From contig OZ020316.1 of NCBI GenBank assembly GCA_963971305.1, positions 17,316,745 through 17,380,744 on the forward strand: 64,000 bases of DNA, written 5' to 3'. The notes beneath the pieces were generated by a model. That model made no database searches. It worked only from the letters and a program-made list of their open reading frames with translations, and was not told the origin of the DNA. Of this stretch, positions 43,411 to 54,800 are shown in pieces. The first letter of the stretch is position 1. Every line of letters starts with the position of its first letter. The position numbers and the translations under genes are program-made. The stretch comes from Arcuatula senhousia (taxonomy: Eukaryota > Mollusca > Bivalvia > Mytilida > Mytilidae).

Positions 43411-44092
43411 AGAGACAAATTTTTGGAATGGCCACAATATTCAGCATTTAAAGTTTTACAACTTCAAGATTTATTTTGCGTTTTCTTGGAGCTTCACTGC
43501 TAACTTCTAAGTCTGATATATATTTAGTAAAATTATTTAATTTTATTCCATGCCAAATAAAAATGATGGTTTTCATTCTTATTATCTGTTTATTTTAGAA
43601 TTTTTTAAATCTGTTTTAATCGCATAAATCCTTCCCTTCCTTTAGACAAAATAAGGGTCTCAGTGGGAACACCTTATGATTCTCAGAATATCTTGTATGA
43701 AACTTATTAGTACTTCAGGTTTACTTAAGATCCTACATGTAGGTAGAGTAGAGAGACAAATTTATGGAATGGCCACTATATTCAGCATTTAAAGTTTTAC
43801 AATTTCAAGATTTATTTTGCGTTTCCTTGGAGCTTCACGGCTAACTTCTAAGTCTGATAATATATTTAGTAAATTTATTTAATTTTTATACCATGTCAAA
43901 TAAAAATGATGGTTTTCATTCTTATTATCTGTTTATTTTAGAATTTTTTAAATTTGTTTTTATCACATAAATTCTTCCATAACTTTAGACAAAATCAGGG
44001 TCCCAGTGGGAACACCTTATGATTCTCAGACTTTCTTGTATGAAACTTATTAGTACTTCAGGATTACTTAAGATCCTACATGTTGGTAGAGT
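43411..44092 (+). repeat. 341-bp tandem duplication
   Basis: AGAGACAAATTT...GGTAGAGTA occurs twice head-to-tail (43411-43751 and 43752-44092) with scattered substitutions. Shared markers include CAGCATTTAAAGTTTTACAA, AAATGATGGTTTTCATTCTT and GTGGGAACACCTTATGATTC. No open frame. Confidence 0.85.
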
Positions 44093-45290
44093 AGGTTATT
44101 TTAAACACAGGGAAGGCCAGAACATTTTCATAATACAAAATTTAAAATTGAAAACAATATTGTTAAATGGTAAAGGGTATACGTAAAATAATAATGACAC
44201 ATAAGGGAAAAATCCCCAAAATGTCCTTAAAATCATGATGCCTAATTAAAAAAGAAAAGTCTGGAAAGAGAGGGATTTTGTTTTCTTGTCCAAGATAAGG
44301 CAAGGTCGAACTGTTTCTTATACCTTAAAAACTTCTCATATATGCGGAGAATATGCAGGAGATTACAACTTCGAATTCATGCACATTTCTATGTTAAGGG
44401 ACTGATCACTTACCTTGAAGGGAGTTTTTGTAGTTTTCTTTAAAATATTCTGAAGCTGTTTTGTGATGAATAAAGTATTCTGACATAATGAAATAAAAAG
44501 CTACACCGAGCGCAGCACCACCGCAACAAGTTAAACCCTGTACATTGGAGGCCCAATATGGATAGTCTATTGCTTTAGTCACATGCAGCCCGTTGTGGAC
44601 TTACAAAGCTTTGTGACACATACATTCTGTGGTTGACTTTAAAATTCATATTTAACACATATATATTTACATTAACATTTAATAGAAAAAATCTTATTTC
44701 TATATTCATTGACATTTGTGACACGTTTTAGCCCCTTTTGGCATTTTTTTAAATGGTAAAGACCACAAACCCCCAAAGGCTTTAGTCTAATATAATCATA
44801 ATATTAAAACTTCATAACAATTGGCTACCCAATATAGCAAAATTTCTTGTGTAAAACCATTTGCCTTGACCAACTTAAAAAAAATGGCGTTTTTTGCCCC
44901 ATCGACCCCTTATATCTTAAAAACAGTCAGATATGTTGCAAATCTGATTGAAAACGCAGGCAGGAATTTTTACAAGGATCCCAATGAAAACAGATTTTGA
45001 AAATCGGACCACAAATAAAAAAGTTGATTTTTTGGGCGTGGCCGGTCTTTGCCCTCCTGTACAAATGTAACGGTACAAAAAACATCAAAACCACTGACAC
45101 ATTTAGTTGACAGAATTTAATGATGAATTCAATAAAAAAAAAGAATTTTCAAAATCCAATGAATAGTAAGCATTCTACAAAAGTTTTGTCAATACACCCG
45201 TTTTAGCGCCTTTTCTAAAACGGTAGGGGCCAACTGAATCTTAATTAAGGAGTATAAAACGTGTTTGTATAGAATGTATGTTTTGTTTCA
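44093..45290. other. Intergenic, nothing recognised
   Basis: AT-rich, no supported gene or element. Confidence 0.4.
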
Positions 45291-45575
45291 GTTTTTTTAT
45301 CTCAAAATACTGACAACTCAGTTTTCTTGAAAATTCGTAAAATCTTGCATTATTAATGATCGGATAGTTTTACACTAGATGAAGGTACAAATTATCTCGA
45401 AATATATATTGACATCTCAGTTTTCTCGAAAACTCGTAAAATCTTTCATTTCTATAAACAATCTGATATTTTTTGTTCTAATGTAGGTACAAGTTATCTC
45501 GAAATATATATTGAAATCTCAGTTTTCATGAAAACTCGTCAAAAAACTTTCATTATTAATGATCTGATATCTTTA
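45291..45575 (+). repeat. Degenerate tandem repeat, ~115 bp x 2.5
   Basis: Units contain ATCTCAGTTTTC-TGAAAA-TCGTAAAATCTT-CATT and ATTATCTCGAAATATATATTG; copies start near 45313, 45415 and 45516. Confidence 0.65.
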
Positions 45576-46068
45576 AAATTTTACTTGTTTTATATGTACA
45601 AATTTCACATCTTTAGAGAAAATAAAATACTCATCGTCTTTTAATTTTGCTTGAAATAGCTTTGGCTTTGATTATTTATTATATCTTTTTTAATGCGCTG
45701 TTATACGTTCTCGGAGATGATTTAGTCTTCTCTTACGATTATGACCCAATCTAGATTTCGTAAAACGTCAAGCCATGGCGATTAAAAAAATTCAATATGA
45801 ATTTCTCTAATTTTTAACAAACAATCTAATTGCATGATATTTTTTCTAAAATGTGGAGTTTCTGTAAAGCAAAATAGTGTCCTATGAAATTTTGTCCACC
45901 CTGACATACTTAACACTGAAAAATCTAGAGGACAAAATTTGAATGTTTTGTGCTATTTTAGATACATTCATATTTAGCCTCAGTTATGGTGCACATTAAC
46001 TAGGAACAAGCATTCTGAGAGTATTCAGGGATTAAATAAAACATCCCTGGAGTATTGCAAAACAATAC

Positions 46069-47602
46069 TTAGTCCCCTACCGGCCTCATATTTCAGTCAC
46101 TGGTAACAATTTGTCAAACAAATGAATACCTAAACTTGATCAGTTTATTATCTACAAGGAACAATAAAAAAGTTTAGAAAAGAAAATTGCAATAGATTTT
46201 CAAACTTCACAGCGCATTTAAGGCAGTTTAAGACTGTATTCGACCATAAAGCTGTTACCGTCAACCAGATGTGAAATTTGACCTCTCATGATCAATTAAA
46301 TAATTTATGTGAAAATTGTAGATGTTTTTGTTATATTGATGTGGGCCGAAATATCTTAGGGACGAAAAGGGCGAAATCCTGGGACGAAAGTTTCGACGCA
46401 AAAGTTCTGGGGCAAGACAGGGTCACAGCTTCAAAAATTTTATCTAAAAACAATTGCCATAAAATATTATAACGGAATATTGCCGTGCCAACAATGTGTT
46501 TGGTGTACAAATAATATTATTAACATAAATTGTCACCAGGGTAGGGGCGGACTTGCTAGTTAAAATAATAAATACCATTTTTTTTCAAAAATGTATATCC
46601 AACAGATAAAGGCACGGCAATATTTCATTAGAAAATAATTTGGCAATCGTTTTAAGATAAAAATTTTGAAGCTGTGACACCGGCTTGCCCCAGAACTGTT
46701 GTCTCGAAACTTTCGTCCCAGGATTTCACCCCTTTCGTCCCTAAAATATTTCGACCTATATCAATTTAACAAAAATATCTATAACTTTCATATTAATTAC
46801 TTTATTGATTTTGATGGGTTATATTTCACATCTGCTTCACGGAATAAGGTTTTTGGCCGAATACAGTCATATTCTGCCTTAAATGCGCTGTGTTCAAAGG
46901 GCCATATCTCCCATAAAAATTTGTGGACTGGCAAGAAACTCAAACTCGATCTGTAACTCATCAAGGTAAACTCACAGACAAAAAATCAGTTCATTATCTA
47001 TAGGCGTTTAGAAAAAAGTGCAGAAAACTAAATTTAAAAATAATAGTGAATTTTCAAAGTTCAAAGGGCCATAACTCCAATAAAAATTTGTGGATCGGCA
47101 CAAAACTCAAACTTGATCTGTAACTCATCAAGGTAAACTCACATACCAGAAAATCAGCTCATTATCTAAAAGCGTTTAGAAAAAAAGTGCGGAAAACTGA
47201 AATTTTAGTGAATTTTCAATGTTCAAAGGGACATAACTCCCATAACAAATAGTGGACCGGCACGAAACTCAAACTTGATCTGTAACTCATCAAGGTTAAC
47301 TCACATACCAAAAATCAGTTCATTATCTATAAGCGTTTAGAAAAAAAGTGTGGAAAACTGAAATTTTAGTGAATTTTCAAAGTTCAAAGGGCCATAACTC
47401 CCATAAAAAATTGTGGACCGGCACAAAACTCAAACTTGAGCTGTAACTCATCAAGGTAAACTCACATACCAAAAATCAGTTCATGATCTATAAGCGTTTA
47501 GAAAAAAAGTGCGGAAACCTGAGGCGTGACAGACGGACAGACAGACAGACGGACAGAGGGCAAACCTATAGTTCCCTTCGGCTTTCGCCGGTAGGGGACT
47601 AA
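46069..47602. mobile_element. Pearl-like element E4: 16-bp TIRs, long inverted repeat, ~162-bp array, ACGG/ACAG run
   Basis: Perfect ends TTAGTCCCCTACCGGC (46069-46084) and GCCGGTAGGGGACTAA (47587-47602). The left half holds a large inverted repeat (about 46200-46490 against 46610-46885). The right half has TTCAAAGGG-marked units at 46893, 47060, 47222 and 47383 (161-167 bp), then a GACGGACAGACAGACAGAC run at about 47527-47556. Non-coding; the open frames in it are incidental. Confidence 0.8.
46200..46885. repeat. Inverted repeat of ~280-bp arms inside E4
   Basis: Left-arm markers TTAGGGACGAAAAGGGCGAA, ATCCTGGGACGAAAGTTTCG and ATATTGCCGTGCC are mirrored on the right as GGCACGGCAATATT, CGAAACTTTCGTCCCAGGAT and CACCCCTTTCGTCCCTAAAA. 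Spacer about 120 bp. Confidence 0.8.
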
Positions 47603-47948
47603 TAACTGTTGGACAGTCACACTGCAGAAATGAAATGATCTTCAAGTTTGCATATTTATTCAACAACAAATATTACAATAAAATAGAATCACAGTGACAT
47701 GTAATGGAATTTTGTTTGATGAAAAGTATTATTTACAAAAATATGAAATGCAAATATACATACAAATAAATAAATAAGACCAAATCACAGGAACCAGTTA
47801 TCCACATAGTTTAAATATACATACATGTATAAATGTAAACATATACTTCATGCAGTAATCAACAATCAACAATGATGACAATGTTCTTTTGACCTTCAGA
47901 ATTCACTCAAAGGACATTCATTCATTCTTCTACCAATTACATTCATAC

Positions 47949-48318
47949 TTAAGGAGGTTTGCTACTAGTGTATGAACATCAATAGAATTGTCTTGAAAGA
48001 TTGCACCTATTTTTAAGAATACAGACAAATGATAAAAACAAGTAAAGAAAAAAAGTTCATTCGCTTAAGCCTTTTTAACTTTGATCGGAAACAGGTATTC
48101 TTTAGAGAATTACATTCTTTGAATTGGTCCATTTAATCTTAAATGTAGCAGAAATATGGCAGAGTAACTTTATAAATTTTCATGAAAATTTGTCACCTGC
48201 AATCGGGTCAAATGTCAAAACAAAATTTCAAGCATTAGAGATGTGGACCAACCAACATGACCAGAGGATTTTAAAAATCAGACAAAAATTTAAAAATATG
48301 AGAAGCAAACCTCCTTAA
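47949..48318. mobile_element. TTAA-flanked MITE (370 bp)
   Basis: Perfect 15-bp inverted ends TTAAGGAGGTTTGCT (47949-47963) and AGCAAACCTCCTTAA (48304-48318). TTAA outermost suggests piggyBac-type mobilisation (inference). No coding capacity. Confidence 0.82.
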
Positions 48319-50879
48319 TTGCACCAAATTAGAGATGTGTTCATAGGACACATAGTAAATCAGGATTCTATACATTAGGTTCTGGTTTGATGCCACTCAT
48401 AAAAATTCATTGTACAAAATACTGAAAGTTGCCTTTTTTAAAATCAATAACATCATGAACAATTTAAATACTAGAACTAGTTGCAATATTCTAACCAGTG
48501 TTATTTGGTAATTAGCCTTTAAAGCAATTCATGATTTGTCTAATGATCTATCTTATGTATAAAGTCACCCTAAGCAATACCTACATGTAAGTACGTGTGT
48601 TTGTATTACAACTGGTAATTTTTTAGATGTGAAATATTTGCACATTGGAATGAAAATTTTGTGATTTTGTTTTTGTTGAATTTAATTTTTGCGGTTTTAC
48701 ATCTTTATATACATGTAGGAATAAGAATACTACATACTTTTTCATGCGATTTTAAAGTTTTGCAGTTGAATGTCAACAGCGAGATAACACAAAAATTACC
48801 AGTTGTACGATTAAAATTTCTCATCCCTATCACCCTAAATCTTACTATCATGACTATGGTATTGTTAAAGACATATGATAAATGTAACAAGGAACAAAAT
48901 ATAAATTGTTTCCTTCACCTAGTACATGTACCATAAAAGCACAAGTATTTATCCCAAGTTACAATCACATGTCATGTACAAAACTTATGATAAACAAAGA
49001 TATCCTCTTATTGGAAGTAATCATCAGTAAAATCTTCACAATAATTTTGCTATTAAAAGGTTTTTGCCTCGTAAATAAACTTTAATTTTAAAAAGCCTTA
49101 ACCATGTTAACTAGTTCAATTTATCAATTTCAATGAAATGAAAAACATTATCAGAAAAACATGAATAGAAGTTAACTTAAGTAAGGAGTCTATTTAACTG
49201 TCTATTGAAATTTAATTAAGAGAAGTCTTTTTAAATAGTTTCTTGGTATGAATTTTTTTATATACATACATGTGCTACAATAGATGCATTAAAATTCTTT
49301 CTATGATGTTTCTAATATGTTGATTACAAAATTGAGATATGCATTCTTACTAATGTGTTGTTGATTACAAAGTTGAAAAACAAATTTTATATAGGAAACA
49401 ACAGACCACAGAGAATGAATAATAAATGCAGCTTGAAAAATGTGGCTTTTTTAAATGACATTATCAGGTAACAGTCTTAAACAAGGGTTACCATGGTTAC
49501 AAAGATTCTAGACTTAAAACACCCCCCAAAAAAATTGTGTTCAGAAATAACTTGGTTAAATATTTATCTTGGCCATGATGGCAGGATTTTCTTCATAATT
49601 TCAACAAGTTTTCATAAACTTGAAAGCTTAATTTCTTGTAAAAAGAGCAATTAACAAACATGCTAGTTTGATTTTAAACAGAGTAATATTTCTTAGTTGC
49701 AGTAATTTTGGACAAATTTAATGCATGAATTGACCAACATTTATTATGACAGCTGTATTGTGCTATGATAATTTTATGTTTAAATTTACTTACAATATCA
49801 AATTACAATATCTTAATATGTCTAAAATCATGATTTATAAAAACATGAAAAAATAAAAATGTCTCATGTCATCCTCGTGTTAATGATAGAAAATAATAAA
49901 GTTTTTTTTTCAATTCTACACCATCATCATGATCTAAACATGATCTTGATATAATAAGTCATACTCTCTGAAAAAAAAACATCGGCCGGAGTGTATAATA
50001 ATGATAATAATTTGAATTTTAAGCACAATGTCAAATTACAATATCTTTTAAGTGTCAACAAAAAAATAATATACACATGTAGTATGTTGATTTTTTAAAG
50101 ACAGCCACACTCTCTGATTAAGTCATTTTTGTAATTCTAAACACAAATAATTCATTCTTTCATCATTTTCGTCAAGTTTTCATTCTAAACTATTTACAAC
50201 ATACATGTACATGTATACAGATGCAGTCCAAATTTATAACAACTTATAAGAACAAATCTACAGTTTTTTTGTTGTTGTTCAACACCCTTAAAGACAACCT
50301 TATACATGTATACATTTTGACATTTTCCAAGTCTACAAGTAACAAGTCCAGGGCCAAGGCATTGTTTTGTATCGTTGCTCTTGTTGACCAAAGGAATGTT
50401 CTCAAAAATATCTCAGATATGATGTATACTTTGAGCCATCTCGGCCGGAAACCTCATTTCTGAAGGTCCTTTGCTAGAACTGAAGGGTACTGGACCATTT
50501 TTTTGCTAGGAGCTTTTTATCAGTTAGAGCCTTTCTTTGTTCAAGTTCTTAAACTTCTTTCTATGGCAAGCTTTTTTTAAAAATGGTACATAGAAAAAAC
50601 ATCCAACTTGACATAAACATACTATTAATCCATGCCCATCATGGAAAATTAATGTTGACATGAATTACATTCTATGTTTATCATTTGACGTACATGTAGA
50701 TACACCACTATGAAAATTCTTCATTTAATATGTTGTTGCCGCATATTTTTTCAGCATATGTTTCTTATCTTGTAGGAATAATGTACATGTCACTGCATAG
50801 ACCTTTCAGATTCAAGAACATTCATACTGTAAAAAACATGAAATCCTTTAATGATGTCAGACTCCTGACGATAACATTA
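48319..50879 (-). other. Downstream of per: probable 3' UTR and intergenic DNA
   Basis: No element or exon recognised. The per 3' UTR must occupy the right part. Several minus-strand AATAAA hexamers exist in this AT-rich DNA, so the cleavage site cannot be chosen. Confidence 0.4.
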
Positions 50880-51815
50880 TCAATCAACAGAATCAATGAT
50901 GTCACACAAGTCATCCATGTCCGGTGAATGAGGGATCTCTGTTGAACCATCCTCCATATTTGTGAAGAGTGGCTGCATGAACAGACTTTCGAAGAAATCA
51001 TACTTGCTATTTGAAAACATGTTCTCATTGTTTAAACAGTTTGAGCACTCTTGAGACTTTGAAGGTATAGCACCCGATGAATGACCACACATATTGGGGT
51101 CGAAATGTTCAAATGATTTTGTTGTCTTCAAATCCTCCAACAGACATGATAACTGATCTTTGACTACAGCTGATTGATTCATTTCGTTCAATCGACGAAG
51201 ATCTTTAAGTAAGATATCGTCATCACTTTTCATGGAATATTCCATCGTGATTCTATCATTCATGCTGGCTTCTTCTAGCCAGAAACCCTTTTTGGAGTGT
51301 TTGAATTTAGAAGGATTTTTAATGAAGAAGCCATCAAATTCATCAAGAGGCTCCTTTGATTGATTTAGATCATTTTCAGATTCTGAATCTTTGTTTGATA
51401 ATTTCTGAGACTGGCTATCAGACTCTTTCATCGAGCTTCCTTTATCGTCAGTACTTCTGGCATCGCTTGGTGTCAGATCACTCGATTTTGAACAAGTTGA
51501 CTCCATGTCAACTGAGCTGTCATTGTCCCCAGATTTGGGAATCGAGTCTGAGTCTGCCTCGCTCTTTTTCTCCTGCTCGTCTGTATGATCACTGACAGAG
51601 TCCTGATTTCCAGAGACCGACATGTTGATCTCATCAGATGTTCCAGATTTAGACTCCATTTCACAATTTTGTTTTGTCATGTTTTCTGTTTTGGATTCCT
51701 CAAAGTTAAAGTTCATTGAGCACTCCAATTTGTCACTCAAATCACTGGAACTATCATCATGATCATCCTTGAACTGATTTTGTTCAATTATAAACAAATA
51801 GTCAGCTTCTTCATC
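50880..51815 (-). CDS. per: per last coding exon
   Basis: Acceptor ATTGCAG, starts DEEADYLFIIEQNQF, phase 0, 311 codons to TGA at 50880-50882. Roughly the first 160 residues are Ser/Asp/Glu/Lys-rich and probably disordered. KKGFWLEEASMNDRITMEYS to LNEMNQ (about 51160-51300) repeats the block of the preceding exon. It ends DMDDLCDIIDSVD. Confidence 0.92.
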   Translation of the reverse strand, partial: DEEADYLFIIEQNQFKDDHDDSSSDLSDKLECSMNFNFEESKTENMTKQNCEMESKSGTSDEINMSVSGNQDSVSDHTDEQEKKSEADSDSIPKSGDNDSSVDMESTCSKSSDLTPSDARSTDDKGSSMKESDSQSQKLSNKDSESENDLNQSKEPLDEFDGFFIKNPSKFKHSKKGFWLEEASMNDRITMEYSMKSDDDILLKDLRRLNEMNQSAVVKDQLSCLLEDLKTTKSFEHFDPNMCGHSSGAIPSKSQECSNCLNNENMFSNSKYDFFESLFMQPLFTNMEDGSTEIPHSPDMDDLCDIIDSVD

Positions 51816-54800
51816 CTGCAATAGAAAACAAATTCTGAATTCTAAATGAACAAAAAAAAAATTGGTCATAGACAAAAAACTGCCAGATTTCCTTGAACAG
51901 GCAGTAGGTGAGCAAAAGATCTAAAATCATAACCTGAAATATGGGACCCTATGCATATACTGCATATCAAATATCAGAGACTTATCATAGTTATTAGGGA
52001 CCATTTTTTGTAGGCTAAGAAAAATAATAATTGCACAGAAACAACTGCCTTTTCATTTCCCATAAAAAGATAATTAACAAAAAAACATGAAAGGAGTAGA
52101 ATATAACTTACTGAATAACATTCATCTTAATATATTTAGTTATGGCTACCATATCCTAACAGAGGAAATTTATATAACCTAAGCAATAATAAAGTCACTT
52201 GACATTTTAAATTTACCCAGCATGCAGCTTTAGTAGAAAGACATTTAGGATTGGCACATCATGTTAATTACAATTGAACGGTGAAAACCAAATTTCATAC
52301 TCATACCAAGGTTTGACTTTTTTCACACATTTACAGAAAGTGTAAATACCTCTTCTAAGCCTGAGGGCGTTTGTTTTTACCAAACTGTTAAGGTTGTGGG
52401 CTGCAAAACATTATGAAAGCCAACGCAGATGACTTATGACGATTGAAAAGAATAGTGTAGGCTGACATTAATCACACTTAGTACATTATCTGTAAGATTG
52501 AAATGATTTGGATATGTATCTATTGGTAAGCATCTCATTAATTGAATCATGTTTTAGGAAGAGGTTCATACATGTAGTTCAAAGTTCATTTAAGTAAAAA
52601 AAGACAGACTCCTTTTAATTATATGAAAGCGCCCGCTACAAGGTCAAGATAGTGGGGAGTTCCTAATGAGACTGAAATAAACCTTCCTTTGGAAAATTTG
52701 GTATTTTCATGCAATTATCAAGACCCCCTCCACCTTTTGACACTGCAAGATGATTAACATAAACAACATCACACATCATAAAATAGTTACACAACAGCTA
52801 TGTTTATGTCATGACTTGAAAATTCTAGGATGTAAGGGTGTGTGTGTGTGTGTTGGTGTCTAACGCCCTTTATCAATGCACCTGGGCCATGTAGGGTGGT
52901 CAGTTTTATTGGTGGAGAGAAACCAGAGTACCCAGAAACCACCAACCTTGGGCAGGTAACTCACAAACCTAATCACATACAGTTGGGGAAGTCCCTTTTT
53001 TGTTAAATACAAACGGGACTCAACCACCAGCTGAGAGGTGATAGGCAAGTGATCAATAGTGTGGTATTTAAACCAGTGCCATAGACCACTTGGCCACCCA
53101 GGCCGCAGGATGTAAAGGAAGATCAAGGTTGGTTGTAACCACTGTAAACAAACTTATTTTGGTGGGGATATTTATTTTCATGGATTTTGTGGTCAAGCAT
53201 TTTTTGTGAAATTAAAAACCCAGAAAATGAAATAAATTAAATACTGAGCAGAATTTGTGAAACTGAGTACCTGCAAGCTTGGATGAGATCGTTAAATCCT
53301 AAAAATTAGTACCTAAACAAATAAGTAAGTTTACAGTATAAAGATCAGTCACCTCTAAAAAGCTTTTAAGATACAGGTTATTTTCTATCCTGCTGGTGCC
53401 TCAAAAGATTGGTTTTAGCATTGACCTTACCTCAGTGGGTTCAATGTTAGACTTCTGAAGGTCTTCTTTGAACTCTGACATCTGTTGTAACAAGAGATCT
53501 GATTGGTTCATCATGTTCAGCTTGTCTCTGTCTTCCTTCATGACACGATTAAACTTCCTCCTTGGCATGGTGTACCTCATCTGTATACCTTCTATCCAGA
53601 GGACTCCGAAGAGCCATGGTGGCTCTAATCCTCTCTTCTGGGATTTGGCAAGGACCTTAGATTTCACCAACGCCTGGCTTGTCTGAAAGGAGAAAAATTC
53701 AATTTCTTACAAGTCTTTACAAATATCAATATCAAGGATGTTCGCTACTATTATTGAAAATAAATAGGTTTCAAATTTTATGCCTTGAATTAAAAGATAT
53801 TCGTAAAAGGTGTAAAATTAGCAAAAAAAATTGATAGGATCGTGTCCTCGTTTTCAAGATAATTGACGTTAAAGTTTTGGCGGGAAAAGGTTTTCGCTGA
53901 CTTTTTCATTGGTTTAGCATTAGCACTATTTCGCTGTTAAAACACATGACAGAATAAATAGGATTTGATGAAACTTTGTCTATAACCTCTTTATGGCATA
54001 TTAAAGACATTAATAACAAGAAAATAGGGGGTTCGTGGGCAAAAATTTTAACCCTATTTTGATGGTAAAATCCAGAGGTTCCGAAAATATGACAAGACAT
54101 GACATAAAAGATTTTTACACAAATATTTTTTTTTCATTAGTAAATACTGTAAAAAGAGGAGTGACCATGAAACTTAAAAGATTTTTACATTTTATCATAT
54201 CTTACATCTGTATTGTTAAGTTCTAGTAGGTACATTAATGATGAGCTTGAGTTGTCTCCAGACGATTGGTCCGATACAGACATCAGGCTTGCTTTCTCAC
54301 CAGCTTGTGTGAAGATACCCTGAAGATAAAGTAATAGTGAAAATCAAACTGAGATGATCGATCCATCAGTCATGTCCAAAAAGAAGCAAAAAATAAGGCA
54401 AACGAAAGATGCCAATGATCCTGACTTCCTCATTATATTTTGGAATTATTGACAGATTTTCCATATCCTCTTATTTTTCCCACCTATTATGCATGAACAT
54501 TTATGCCAACGCTCACCATATTTTTATCTTATTAAGTACTATTCTACATAAGGATCAGGCAGGGGGTGGCACATCGATAATTTCCAATTTCAGTTTTTGG
54601 GGTATAGATGCATTCATTTTACAATAAAAACAAGCCCAATGCAGTTTTTAAATCTTAAGTATGTATTTGGAGCCTAGATATTTTTTGACTGGTTATATAG
54701 GAAAAAATATGGCGGGAAATTTTCCCGTACTTTTCACAATACAATGTAACTAAATTTTGACTGACAATATCTCCTAAACCCAAGATAGACTGAAAAATTT

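Noticed and set aside
51356..51595. Plus-strand frame opposite the last per exon
   Set aside because: Shadow of the Ser/Asp-rich per coding sequence.
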